The notes beneath the pieces are model-generated. The model was not told where the DNA came from. It was given only the letters and a program-made list of their open reading frames with translations, and made no database searches. Positions 9,192 to 17,680 of a stretch of 64,000 nucleotides of DNA are shown one piece after another; within the stretch, counting starts at the first letter, position 1; the number at the start of each line of letters is the position of its first letter. The stretch comes from Caulobacter sp. GTDB lineage: Bacteria; Pseudomonadota; Alphaproteobacteria; Caulobacterales; Caulobacteraceae. The DNA is taken from the NCBI GenBank assembly GCA_017745235.1, contig JAGHZU010000002.1, positions 248,001 to 312,000 of the forward strand, written 5' to 3'. Made by a program: the position numbers and the translations under genes.

Positions 9192-10313
9192 TTAAGTCCC
9201 CCCTGTCGAACTCTGTCGCGGGCCCGGTCGACGAGGCTTCTTCGCGCCGGCGGGCGGAACCTCCAGCGAGCGGCCGTTGGGATCGCCGTCCTCGGACAGC
9301 AGAATGGCGATCCAGCGCGTGCCTTCGAACTGGGCCAGGATCAGCATGGCCGCCACGGTCAGGGGGGTGGACAGGAACATGCCCGTCACGCCCCAGAGCG
9401 CGCCCCACACCGCCAGCGACAGAAGCACGACCGTCGGATCCATGTTCAGGCTGTCGCCCTGCATGCGCGGATAGATGACGTTGCCGACGACGAAGAAGAT
9501 CAGCTCCAGCGCCCCGAACAGGATCAAGGCCGGCCAGAAGCTGTCGGGGAACTGCACCAGGGCGAACAGCGGCGGCACGAAGCAGCCGATCGCCCCGCCC
9601 AGGATCGGGATATAGGCGGCCACGAAGATCAGGAAGGCCCAGAACAGGGCGTTGTCCAGGCCGATCAGCATCATCACAAGCCAGGCCGAGACCGAGATCA
9701 TCAGGCCCGTCACGGTCTGGATCCACAGATACTGCTCGACCCCGTTTCGGATGCGCTGGAACAGCTGGACGGCTTGGTCGCGCTCGGCGTGGTGGGGATA
9801 AAGCGCAACGATCTTGCGCGAGAAACCTCGCCGCGAGGCGATGATGAAGCCCAGATAGATCAGCACCAGGATGGCGCTGGAAGCGAAGTTCTGCAGGCTC
9901 TGCGCGGCGAGACCGGCGTAGCGCGAGGGGTTCAGCTGGTTGATCAGGTCGCCGATCGTGGGCGCCACCTTGATGCCCACCAGACCCGCGACCTTGGCGA
10001 TCACCTCGTTCAGGCGCGGGGTGTATTCGCGGATCTGGCCCACGAAGCTCGCGCCGTTGGCCGTCACCACCCACACCGCCCCGGCGAACAGGGCGATCGA
10101 CAGCAGGATCGCCGTCGGCAGCGCCAGCTTCTGGGGAAAATGCGGCGCGCGCTCGACCAGCACCCGCGCGAAGCTGTCGATCATCACCGCCAGAAACACC
10201 GCCAGGGCCAGGGGCGTGAGGATGTCGCGCATCCAGTACAGCGCCCCGCCGCCGGCGATGACCGCCAGGAACACCAGGGCGTTGCGACCTGTGATCGAGG
10301 GAGGAATGGACAT
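9192..10313 (-). CDS. AI-2E family transporter (putative permease)
   Basis: A 373-residue inner-membrane protein of the AI-2E exporter (TqsA/YhhT/PerM) family. It has the family arrangement: two segments at the start (ALVFLAVIAGGGALYW, then LALAVFLAVMIDSF), a third near residue 70, a long soluble stretch to about residue 150, then five segments. The block WAFLIFVAAYIPILGGAIG is the typical Pro-x-Gly-Gly signature of the group, followed by LIFFVVGNVIYPRMQGDSLN. ATG 10313 is the start. It is divergent from the HerA-like ATPase. Members have been tied to autoinducer-2 export or sodium-driven transport; the substrate here is unknown. Confidence 0.88.
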   Translation of the reverse strand: MSIPPSITGRNALVFLAVIAGGGALYWMRDILTPLALAVFLAVMIDSFARVLVERAPHFPQKLALPTAILLSIALFAGAVWVVTANGASFVGQIREYTPRLNEVIAKVAGLVGIKVAPTIGDLINQLNPSRYAGLAAQSLQNFASSAILVLIYLGFIIASRRGFSRKIVALYPHHAERDQAVQLFQRIRNGVEQYLWIQTVTGLMISVSAWLVMMLIGLDNALFWAFLIFVAAYIPILGGAIGCFVPPLFALVQFPDSFWPALILFGALELIFFVVGNVIYPRMQGDSLNMDPTVVLLSLAVWGALWGVTGMFLSTPLTVAAMLILAQFEGTRWIAILLSEDGDPNGRSLEVPPAGAKKPRRPGPRQSSTGGT

Positions 10314-10386
10314 CGACGGCGCTTTCGAAAAACGGGGAGACGTTCAGGCGAGGTGTAAAAGACTGGCGCCACATTGCGCGAGCCGA

Positions 10387-10415
10387 TTGGCGCGACGCAA
10401 GGCCGGAGCTAGGCT
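10387..10415 (+). promoter_or_regulatory. Possible promoter of the HerA-like ATPase gene
   Basis: TTGGCGC (10387-10393), 14 bases, then GCTAGGCT (10408-10415) partly fits the Caulobacter housekeeping pattern; the right part of the -10 box is poor. It lies 30 bases before the ATG at 10445 in the divergent gap. Confidence 0.35.
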
Positions 10416-10444
10416 CAAGCTCCCGATGTTGAAGGACGTTGCGC

Positions 10445-11977
10445 ATGACCCTGGCGATTGGCGAAGGTGAAATCCTGATCGGGCTCGGCGAGGGCCCCGT
10501 GACCCAGCGCCTGGACCGGTCCAACCGCCACGGCGTGGTGGCCGGCGCCACCGGCACGGGCAAGACCGTCACCCTGCAGGTGATGGCCCAGGCCTTCTCC
10601 GACGCGGGCGTTCCGGTGTTCGCCGCCGACGTGAAGGGCGACCTGTCGGGCGTAGCCGCCCCGGGCGCGCCCAACGAGAAGATGCAGGCCCGCGCCGCCC
10701 AGATGGACCTGACGCTGACGCCCTCCGCGCCGCCGACGGTGTTCTGGGATCTGTTCGGCCAGAAGGGCCACCCGATTCGCGCCACCGTCTCCGAGATGGG
10801 TCCGGTTCTGCTGGCCCGCATGCTGGAACTGAACGACGTGCAGGAAGGCGTTCTGACGATCGCCTTCCATGTGGCGGACCAGGACGGCCTGCTGCTGCTG
10901 GATCTGAAGGACCTTCAGGCGGCGCTGAAGTACGTGGCCGACCACGCCGCCGACATCGGCACCCAGTACGGCAACGTCTCGCCCGCCACCGTCGGCGCCA
11001 TCCAGCGCAAGCTGCTGACCCTCCAGACGCAGGGCGCCGAGAACTTCTTCGGCGAGCCGGCCCTGAAGCTGACCGACCTCATGCGAACCGACGCGGCCGG
11101 ACGCGGCTACGTCAACCTGCTGGCCGCCGACCGGCTGATCCAGTCGCCCAAGCTCTATTCGACGTTCCTGCTATGGCTGCTGTCGGAGCTGTTCGAGGAA
11201 CTGCCCGAGGTGGGCGATCCCGAGAAGCCCAAGCTGGTCTTCTTCTTCGACGAAGCTCACCTGCTGTTCAACGACGCGGAAAAGCCGCTGCTGGAGAAGA
11301 TCGAGCAGGTCGTGCGCCTGATCCGCTCCAAAGGCGTGGGCATCTATTTCGTCACCCAGAACCCGGCCGACATACCCGACGCCGTGTTGGGCCAGCTGGG
11401 CGCCCGCATCCAGCACGCCCTGCGCGCCTATACCCCCGCCGACCAGAAGGGCCTGAAGGCGGCGGCCCAGTCGTTCCGGGTCAATCCGGCCTTCGACACC
11501 GCCGAGACCATCCAGGCGCTGGGCGTGGGCGAGGCCCTGGTTTCCACGCTCGACATCAAGGGCGCGCCCTGCGTCGTGCAGAAGACGCTGATCCGTCCGC
11601 CCGCCTCCCGGCTGGGCCCGCTGACGCCGGAGGAGCGCGCGGCCCTGATCGCCAAGAGTCCGGTCGCCGGCCTCTACGACCAAGCCGTCGACCGCGATTC
11701 CGCCTACGAGATCCTGCAGGGCCGCGCGGCCCAGGCTCAGCAGCAGGCCGACGCTGCGGCGGCCCAGGCGGCCGAACAACAGCGCCAGGCCGCCGAGGCG
11801 AAGGTGCGCGAGCGAGAAGCCGCCGCCGAGGCGCGCGCCTCGGCCGCCGCCCGGCCACGAGCGTCCAATCGCCAGTCGATGACCGAGACCTTCGCCAAGT
11901 CCCTGCTACGCACCATCGCAACCCAGGCCGGCCGCGAAATCATGCGCGGCCTCATGGGCGGCATGCGGCGACGGTAG
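10445..11977 (+). CDS. DUF853 / HerA-like ATPase with coiled-coil tail
   Basis: A 510-residue cytosolic P-loop ATPase of the DUF853 (YjgR) family. Walker A is GATGTGKT (residues 34-41), Walker B is KLVFFFDEAH with the acidic pair at 269-270, and YFVTQNPADIP serves as sensor motif. After about residue 420 comes an Ala/Gln/Glu-rich coiled coil, then a conserved tail (ETFAKSLLRTIATQAGREI). ATG 10445 follows GAAGGA at about nine bases; a TTG six bases earlier would overlap that site and is rejected. DUF853 proteins resemble HerA/FtsK translocases, but their task in the cell has not been established. The gene stands alone, convergent with the GGDEF-EAL gene. Confidence 0.88.
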   Translation: MTLAIGEGEILIGLGEGPVTQRLDRSNRHGVVAGATGTGKTVTLQVMAQAFSDAGVPVFAADVKGDLSGVAAPGAPNEKMQARAAQMDLTLTPSAPPTVFWDLFGQKGHPIRATVSEMGPVLLARMLELNDVQEGVLTIAFHVADQDGLLLLDLKDLQAALKYVADHAADIGTQYGNVSPATVGAIQRKLLTLQTQGAENFFGEPALKLTDLMRTDAAGRGYVNLLAADRLIQSPKLYSTFLLWLLSELFEELPEVGDPEKPKLVFFFDEAHLLFNDAEKPLLEKIEQVVRLIRSKGVGIYFVTQNPADIPDAVLGQLGARIQHALRAYTPADQKGLKAAAQSFRVNPAFDTAETIQALGVGEALVSTLDIKGAPCVVQKTLIRPPASRLGPLTPEERAALIAKSPVAGLYDQAVDRDSAYEILQGRAAQAQQQADAAAAQAAEQQRQAAEAKVREREAAAEARASAAARPRASNRQSMTETFAKSLLRTIATQAGREIMRGLMGGMRRR

Positions 11978-11978
11978 C

Positions 11979-12031
11979 CTTTTCCTCAGCCTCTCTTCCC
12001 AGGCTCGAGGCCTGGAAAGCTGGGAGGAAAG
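11979..12031. terminator. Imperfect hairpin between two convergent genes
   Basis: An outer stem (11979-11987 with 12024-12031, one bulged T) encloses CCAGGC/GCCTGG (11999-12004 with 12010-12015). It fills the whole gap between the ATPase stop and the end of the GGDEF-EAL gene and has no strong T-run, so it is only a possible shared terminator. Confidence 0.3.
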
Positions 12032-14437
12032 TCAGGCTGCGTCCTGAGCCTTGCCGACGGCGGGCCTGGCCGCAGCCTCGCTGGCCAGGGTCCAGGCCGA
12101 CAGGGCGTCGATCGGCGAAGGCCGACCGATCGCATAGCCTTGCAGCTCGGCGCAGTCCTCGCCGCGCAGGAAGTCGATCTGTTCCTGGGTCTCCACGCCC
12201 TCGGCCACGCACGGGATCTCCAGGCTACGGCCCAGGCCCAGCACGGCGCGGACGATCACGGTCGCGCGGTCGTGGCGATGGATATTCTCGACGAAGCTCT
12301 TGTCGATCTTGATCTTGTCGAACGGGAACGACTGCAGGGTCGAGAGCGACGAGAAACCGGTGCCGAAGTCGTCCATGGCGATCCGAACGCCCAGGGCCTT
12401 CAGGCGGCGCAGGTTGTCGAGCGCGCGCTGGTAGTCCTTGAACAGGGCGCTTTCGGTGATCTCCAGCTCCAGGCGCTTGGGCGACAGGCCGGTGGCCATC
12501 AGAACCTCGTGCACCAGGGTCGGCAGGTTCGGCTGATTCAGCTGCAGCGGCGACAGGTTCACGGCGATCCGCAGCGGGCGGTCCCAAGTGGCGGCGTCGG
12601 CGCAGGCGCGGCGCAGGACCCACTCGCCCAGCTGGGCGATCAGGCCGTTTTCCTCGGCGACCGGGATGAATTCCAGCGGCGGGACCATGCCGCGCACCGG
12701 ATGCTTCCAGCGCACCAGGGCTTCAAAGCCGCAGACCTCACCGTCGGCCGCCTTGGCCAGCGGCTGGTAGTAGACCACCAGTTCCTCGTCCTGGATCGCC
12801 TGGCGCAGCTCGCGCGCCAGGGTGCGGCGTTCGCGGATGGTTTCGTCCATTTCGCGCTTGAAGAAGCGATAGGCGCCTCGGCCGCTTTCCTTGGCGCGGT
12901 AGAGGGCCATGTCGGCGTTGGCCAGCAGCGCCTCGGCGGTGCGGCCGTCGTCGGGGAACAGGCTGACGCCCAGGCTGGCGCCCATGGCCAGTTCCTGGCC
13001 CTCGTAGGCGGCGGGCGTGGACAGCGATTCCAGCATGCGGCCGGCCAGTTCGGCGGCGGCGGCGGGCTGGTCGCCGGCGGCCACCTGCACGACGATGAAC
13101 TCGTCCCCGCCCAGGCGAGCCGCAAAGGACGGCGCCGTCACCAGTTCCTGAAGCCGGCGCGCGGTCTCCACCAGGAGGGCGTCGCCCGCCAGGTGACCAT
13201 GCAGGTCGTTGGCTTCCTTGAAGTGGTCCAGGTCGATGCAGATCAGCGACAGGCTCTCGCCCGAAGCCTCGACTCGGTCGAGGGCGGCGGCCAGGCGCGC
13301 CTGCAGCGAGTTGCGGTTGGGCAGGCCGGTCAGGCCGTCGTGCTCGGCCAGATAGCGGATCTTCTCCTCGGCCGAGCGACGCTCGCGCAGGTCGCGGATG
13401 GCCAGAACGGTGAGGCCCGAGGTCTCGGTGCGGGCGCCGTCGTCCATCAGGCGCTGGAAGACCTCGACGGGGATCGGACGCCCGCCGTCGACGGGTTGCA
13501 GCACGCCCTCGCGGCGCACGCCGTCACGCGCGGCGGCCACTCCGTCCAGGGTCAGCATGGTCGAGAAGGTCGCCCCGACCAGGGTTTCCAGTTCGGCGCC
13601 GGCCAGTTCGCAGAAGGCGGCGTTGGCGTCGTTGATGCGGCCGTCCTGCACCACCACGATGCCTTCGTAGGCGGCGTTGGCCAGGCGGCGGATGCGGTCC
13701 AGCGCCGAGCGGCTGGTCGAGGACTCGATGGTCACCGCGCCCAGGCCGCCCAGGATGATCATGGTGGTGATCGAGCCGACCGCCAGGGTCAGCATGGCGC
13801 CCGACAGCAGCTGGTCGGGCACGACGATCGACGGATCGGGGGCGATGGTGATCGAGCCCATGCCCACGAAGTGCAGGGCGCAGACGCCCAAGGTCATGAC
13901 GCCGCCGCCGGCAAGTTGTTTGACCAGGCTGCGAGCCCGGCCCGCGATGGCCAGGGCGCCCACCGCGCCGGACACGCCCAGCAACACCGAAACCGCGACC
14001 GTGGCCTGCTCCCACTGGACGACGCCCTGGGTCACGAAGGCCGACATGCCCGTGTAGTGCATCGCCGCCACGCCCATGCCCAGGACCAGGCCGCCGGCCA
14101 CGTCGTTGGTGCGCGAGCGCTGGGCCGAGGCCACGGCGAAGCCGCCGGCCATGAACATCACCGAGATCATCAGCGACAGGAGGGTTCCGGTGGGGCTGTA
14201 GCCCGTCTTCAAGCCCGGCGCATAGGCGACCATGGCCACGAAGTGGGTGGCCCAGACGCCCGATCCCGCGACCAGCCCGGTCAGCAGCAGCCACGCCCCG
14301 CGCACCAGCCCCTTGGCTCCCCGCAGACGCGAGTAGAGTCGGAAGGCGGTGAAGCAGGCCGCGAAGCAGATCAGGCCAGCCACGACCACCAGACGGAGAT
14401 CATGCTCCGTCGTCAGACAGGTCAAAACCTTCAGCAC
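12032..14437 (-). CDS. MHYT-PAS-GGDEF-EAL cyclic-di-GMP signalling protein
   Basis: An 801-residue membrane protein. Residues 1-240 form the seven-segment MHYT sensor with its three His motifs: ATHFVAM (His65), AMHYTGM (His127) and ALHFVGM (His189), proposed to bind metal or gas. A PAS-like domain spans about 250-350, GGDEF about 360-530 and EAL about 540-790. The cyclase motif RLGGDEF (443-447) and the EAL motif FEALVRW (572-574) are both intact, as are MDDFGTG and DKIKIDKSF of the phosphodiesterase. No RxxD inhibitory site precedes GGDEF. The start is GTG 14437, with GGGGGAC upstream; the resulting MLKVLTCLTTEHDLRL is the usual MHYT beginning, and a TTG 42 bases upstream lacks support. The protein could make or degrade cyclic-di-GMP; phosphodiesterase activity is my guess. 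Confidence 0.93.
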   Translation of the reverse strand: MLKVLTCLTTEHDLRLVVVAGLICFAACFTAFRLYSRLRGAKGLVRGAWLLLTGLVAGSGVWATHFVAMVAYAPGLKTGYSPTGTLLSLMISVMFMAGGFAVASAQRSRTNDVAGGLVLGMGVAAMHYTGMSAFVTQGVVQWEQATVAVSVLLGVSGAVGALAIAGRARSLVKQLAGGGVMTLGVCALHFVGMGSITIAPDPSIVVPDQLLSGAMLTLAVGSITTMIILGGLGAVTIESSTSRSALDRIRRLANAAYEGIVVVQDGRINDANAAFCELAGAELETLVGATFSTMLTLDGVAAARDGVRREGVLQPVDGGRPIPVEVFQRLMDDGARTETSGLTVLAIRDLRERRSAEEKIRYLAEHDGLTGLPNRNSLQARLAAALDRVEASGESLSLICIDLDHFKEANDLHGHLAGDALLVETARRLQELVTAPSFAARLGGDEFIVVQVAAGDQPAAAAELAGRMLESLSTPAAYEGQELAMGASLGVSLFPDDGRTAEALLANADMALYRAKESGRGAYRFFKREMDETIRERRTLARELRQAIQDEELVVYYQPLAKAADGEVCGFEALVRWKHPVRGMVPPLEFIPVAEENGLIAQLGEWVLRRACADAATWDRPLRIAVNLSPLQLNQPNLPTLVHEVLMATGLSPKRLELEITESALFKDYQRALDNLRRLKALGVRIAMDDFGTGFSSLSTLQSFPFDKIKIDKSFVENIHRHDRATVIVRAVLGLGRSLEIPCVAEGVETQEQIDFLRGEDCAELQGYAIGRPSPIDALSAWTLASEAAARPAVGKAQDAA

Positions 14438-14512
14438 GCACAGGTCCCCCAGAGGAATCCTGTCGTCTCTACCGGCCAAGGTGCAAAAAAAGCGTTTCTC
14501 GCTGAAATGCGT

Positions 14513-15451
14513 TCAGCGAGCCTGCTCGACGACTCTGCGGCGGGCCAGTTGATGCTCGCGAAGACTGATGACCAGCGTCGAGGCGATGACCACCGCCGCG
14601 CCCGCCAGGACGGCCGGGCTCGGCGTCTCATGGAAAAGCAGGAAGCCCGCCGCCACGGCGAAGACCAGGCGCGTATAGTCGATGGGCGCCATCACCGCCG
14701 CTTCGCCCGCTTCCATGCCCTTGATGTAGCAGCCTTGGGTCAAGGTGCCGATCACGCCCATCAGGGCCAGCAGGCCAAGGTCGGGCAGGCTGGGCCAGCG
14801 CCAGACGAACAGGGCCGGCGGGATCGAGAACACCAGGCCCAGGCCGGCGGCGTAGACCAGCAGGGTGAAGGGCGAGTGGTCCCGGGTCATCACCTTCATG
14901 CCGGTGATGGTCAGGGCGAACAGCAGGGCCGAGGCCAGGGCCGCCGCCTGCGGCCACCCCAGCCAGTGACCGCCATGGCCGCCCGGTCTGAGCATGATCA
15001 GGACGCCCGCGAAGCCGGCCAGGGCCGCGCCGATCCGCAACGGTCCCAGGGGCTCGCGCAGCACCAGGGCCGCCAGCGGGACCAGCCACAGCGTGCGCGT
15101 GAACGACAGGGCGTTGGCGTCGGCCAGGGGCAGCTCCTGATAGGCGTAGAAGGCCAGGATCATGGCCACCACGCCGGCGCTGGAGCGGAACACCAGGATG
15201 CCCGGCCGCGTCGTGCGCAAAGCGCCGCGCCAGTCGCGCGCCACCAGCGGCAGGAGCACGATCGCCCCGGCCGCCTGGCGGTAGAAGGTCTGGAGGGCGG
15301 CCGGATAGCCCGCGCCAAGGGACTTGATCAGCGTGGTCATGGCGGTGAACAGCACCGCCGAGGCCAGCATCCACAGCGCTCCCCGCAGGTTGGGCGTCAG
15401 GCGTGCGCCGAACGCCCGCCCGGCCTGGACCAGACTGGCGCCGGGGTTCAC
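14513..15451 (-). CDS. EamA/DMT family transporter
   Basis: A 312-residue inner-membrane protein with two EamA repeats, about ten helices in all. The first repeat begins LRGALWMLASAVLFTAMTTL and the second WLGWPQAAALASALLFALT. The SFTRTLWLVPLAALVLREPL block is typical of RhtA/YdcZ-like metabolite exporters. Start: GTG at 15451, which overlaps the stop of the SDR gene as GTGA and suggests translational coupling; there is no nearby ATG that keeps the first helix. The substrate is unknown. Confidence 0.86.
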   Translation of the reverse strand: MNPGASLVQAGRAFGARLTPNLRGALWMLASAVLFTAMTTLIKSLGAGYPAALQTFYRQAAGAIVLLPLVARDWRGALRTTRPGILVFRSSAGVVAMILAFYAYQELPLADANALSFTRTLWLVPLAALVLREPLGPLRIGAALAGFAGVLIMLRPGGHGGHWLGWPQAAALASALLFALTITGMKVMTRDHSPFTLLVYAAGLGLVFSIPPALFVWRWPSLPDLGLLALMGVIGTLTQGCYIKGMEAGEAAVMAPIDYTRLVFAVAAGFLLFHETPSPAVLAGAAVVIASTLVISLREHQLARRRVVEQAR

Positions 15452-16335
15452 GCCGACTGGGCCGCGACCATCGCCGCACGCATCTGCTCGGCCTGCTCGG
15501 GCGTGATGCCCATGGCCGCCAGCAACGGCGAGGGCGCGTCCTTGTCCCAGCTGCTGCGCCCGCCGATGGTGATGCCGCCGTCGACCACGATGTGCGTGCC
15601 GGTGACGAAGGCGGAATCGTCGCTGGCCAGGTAGAGGGCCGCGCGGGCGATGTCCTCCGGCAGACCGGCCTTGGGGACGGGCTGTATCCTGGGACCCACC
15701 TCGGCGATCTGGGCGGCCATCTGGTCGGCGACCTCACGCGGCAGGCCCATCGAGGCGCCGAAGATCGAGGTGGCGATCAGGCCGGGGCAGATGGCGTTGA
15801 CGCGAATCTTCTGGGGCGACAGCTCGGCGGCGGCGCAGCGGCTCATGTGGATCACCCCGGCCTTGGCGGCCGAATAGGCCAACGGGCCGAAGCCGGCCTG
15901 CAAGCCCGCGATCGAGGCGGTGTTGATGACGCTGCCGCCGCCACGCTCCAGCATCAGCGGCAGGGCGTGCTTCATCCCCATCACGGGGGCGCGCAGCAGC
16001 AGGGCGAAGACGGAATCCCAGCCTTCGGCGGTCATGTCGACGACGCCGTTGGGCGCGCCGCCATGGCCGGCGTTGTTGAACAGGATGTCGAGACCTCCGA
16101 ACGCCTCCTTGGCCAGGGCCATGGTCGCCGCCAGGTGAGCGTCGTTGGTGACGTCGCAGTGGGCGTACCGGACCTTGCCGGGAAAGCGCTGCTCCAGCAT
16201 CGCGCCCTTGGCGTCCTGCAGGTCGGCGGCCACCACCCTGGCGCCTTCGCTCACGAAGAGTTCGACCGTTCCCAGGCCGATGCCCGAGCAGCCGCCCGTG
16301 ACTACCGCGACCTTGCCTTCAAGACGTCCCGCCAT
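15448..16335 (-). CDS. SDR family NAD(P)-dependent oxidoreductase
   Basis: A 295-residue classical short-chain dehydrogenase. It has the cofactor motif TGGCSGIGLG (about 13-22), the NNAG motif, the catalytic Ser in INTASIAG and Tyr-Ser-Ala-Ala-Lys. An Asp after the second strand (VVAADLQD) favours NAD over NADP by the usual rule. The protein is about 40 residues longer than many SDRs, with a C-terminal extension (PSPLLAAMGITPEQAEQM). ATG 16335 follows AAGGGAG. It overlaps the EamA gene by four bases, so the two are probably translated together. The substrate is unknown. Confidence 0.88.
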   Translation of the reverse strand: MAGRLEGKVAVVTGGCSGIGLGTVELFVSEGARVVAADLQDAKGAMLEQRFPGKVRYAHCDVTNDAHLAATMALAKEAFGGLDILFNNAGHGGAPNGVVDMTAEGWDSVFALLLRAPVMGMKHALPLMLERGGGSVINTASIAGLQAGFGPLAYSAAKAGVIHMSRCAAAELSPQKIRVNAICPGLIATSIFGASMGLPREVADQMAAQIAEVGPRIQPVPKAGLPEDIARAALYLASDDSAFVTGTHIVVDGGITIGGRSSWDKDAPSPLLAAMGITPEQAEQMRAAMVAAQSA

Positions 16336-16442
16336 GCTCGCTCCCTTGGACCCGGCGCGACCTCTGGGATCGGGTCGCTACGACGGGCGGCAAGCATCCT
16401 GGCGCGACTGCGCGCGCCTGGCCAGCGATAAGTGAACAACGT

Positions 16443-16637
16443 TCAGGCTTGTTGGCGGACCGACGGAGCCTCGGGCCGGCGAACGACCAGGCTGAACAGC
16501 AGCCAAAGCGCACAAGGCAACAGCACCACGGCCCAGGCCAGCACCAAACCGGTCAGGCCCAGAACGGCGCCCAGGCGCTGCCGTGCGTTGGGCCGCTCGG
16601 CCCTCTCGGGCGGCGGCAGATAGATTTGCAGGCTCAT
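16443..16637 (-). CDS. Small membrane peptide, coupled to hfsJ
   Basis: A 64-residue protein I do not recognise. It has a Pro/Arg-rich N-terminus (LPPPERAERPNARQR), a hydrophobic stretch at about 22-52 that is either one long or two short helices, and a basic Arg/Pro tail. The ATG overlaps the hfsJ stop as ATGA and is preceded by a very strong GGGGGGA, so translation coupled to hfsJ is likely. The hydrophobic profile and ribosome site make it a credible gene despite its size. A role beside the glycosyltransferase, for example as membrane anchor or partner, is inference only. Confidence 0.68.
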   Translation of the reverse strand: MSLQIYLPPPERAERPNARQRLGAVLGLTGLVLAWAVVLLPCALWLLFSLVVRRPEAPSVRQQA

Positions 16638-17548
16638 CGTCCCCCCAGAACGTCAGAGCGGGCCATGTCGGCGGCCCTAGCATACTCGGCTCGGGCGGCT
16701 TCGGAAAGCTTGGGCCTGCGCGGCCGGGTCAGGGCCCGATGGACGTCCCCCAAGGCCGGTCCCATCAGGTGCCAGGGCTCCACGCAGTAGCGAGTGAACA
16801 GGCGCTGGGGGTCCACCATCAGGCGGAACAGCCATTCCATGCCCACCTGCCCCATCCAGCGGGGCGAAGGGCGCTGGACCCCGGCTTCGTAGTCGAAGGC
16901 GCCGCCGACCGTGAAAGTCACGCAGGTCCCCAAGGCCTTCTGGTTCTCCAGGACCCAGACCTCCTGCCGCGGCATGCCCATGCCCACCAGCACGATGTCG
17001 GGGCGATAGGCGTTGATGGCGTCGACCACCGCCTGGTTCTCCGCGCCGCCTTGGGCGGCGTCGAAATAGCCATGATGGACGGCGATCTGCGCACCCGGCC
17101 AATCGCTCTTGATCCGCTCGACGGCTCTTTCGCCGACTCCCGGGGCGCCGCCCACGAAGAAGACCTTCCAGTTCTCCTTGATCGCCCGCTCCCAGAAGGC
17201 GTCGCGCCAGTCCAGATAGGTGCAGCGATGGAAGCGGCGGCTGGCCCGACCCACGATGCGGGCCCAGAAGATCAGCGGCACGGAATCCACCTCGATCAGG
17301 TCGGACGTGCGAAAGAACTCGGCGATCTTCTCGTCCTTGCGGATGAGGTACAGGCTGTGGAGGTTGTGGTTGGCCACCACCGCCGACTCGCCGGCGGCGA
17401 TCTTGCGCGCCACGAAGTGGAAGACCTCTTCCGGGCGCACCAGGTCCATGGCGCCGCCCAGCACCTGCACGCGCTCTTCGGGGCGGCGATTCTGACGGAA
17501 GGTCTGACGCACCTCCGGAGAGAAGGCGTCCTTCGCTGGCAGGAACAT
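16634..17548 (-). CDS. hfsJ: WecG/TagA/CpsF family glycosyltransferase, probable HfsJ
   Basis: A 304-residue GT26 glycosyltransferase. Family marks are VANHNLHSLYLI, IEVDSVPLIFWARI, FFVGGAPGVGERA and VGMGMPRQEVW, the last corresponding to the conserved GMPKQE. GT26 enzymes such as TagA and WecG transfer N-acetylmannosamine-type sugars to lipid-linked acceptors at the inner face of the membrane. In Caulobacter crescentus the GT26 protein HfsJ is needed for holdfast and is inhibited by the small protein HfiA; I assign the name from family and from this neighbourhood, without a search. ATG 17548 is the start. The 215-base upstream gap holds a possible CtrA site, a GANTC methylation site and a nested hairpin. 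The 64-residue peptide follows by ATGA overlap. Confidence 0.85.
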   Translation of the reverse strand: MFLPAKDAFSPEVRQTFRQNRRPEERVQVLGGAMDLVRPEEVFHFVARKIAAGESAVVANHNLHSLYLIRKDEKIAEFFRTSDLIEVDSVPLIFWARIVGRASRRFHRCTYLDWRDAFWERAIKENWKVFFVGGAPGVGERAVERIKSDWPGAQIAVHHGYFDAAQGGAENQAVVDAINAYRPDIVLVGMGMPRQEVWVLENQKALGTCVTFTVGGAFDYEAGVQRPSPRWMGQVGMEWLFRLMVDPQRLFTRYCVEPWHLMGPALGDVHRALTRPRRPKLSEAARAEYARAADMARSDVLGGR

Positions 17549-17578
17549 CTGGACAAGGCTCCGACGACTTGGAGCACA

Positions 17579-17662
17579 GATCTAGATGAACAGGCTTATT
17601 TCTTTGCCAAGAAGGATGATTAGCGAAACTTAACCCTACACTTCGCTTTTCAGGCAGGATTC
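17579..17662 (-). promoter_or_regulatory. hfsJ upstream region: -10-like box, CtrA-like site and GANTC site
   Basis: On the minus strand, TCTAGATC (17586-17579) resembles the Caulobacter -10 box GCTANAWC. Upstream lies a split motif that reads TTAG-N6-TTAACC on the plus strand (17620-17635), close to the CtrA pattern TTAA-N7-TTAAC but one base short. A GATTC (17658-17662) is a CcrM methylation site. No proper -35 box is seen at the expected distance, which would suit activator-dependent expression. Confidence 0.4.
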
Positions 17663-17680
17663 ACCATTTAAGGTGTTGAG

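Noticed and set aside
8809..10821. A 670-codon minus-strand frame across the gdhZ/AI-2E gap
   Set aside because: It is a shadow of the AI-2E gene and reads through the stem-loop region with low-complexity residues, without any motif.
12140..15634. A 1164-codon open frame on the plus strand
   Set aside because: It runs antisense across three well-supported genes (GGDEF-EAL, EamA and SDR). Its low-complexity composition is the usual artefact of high-GC codon bias.
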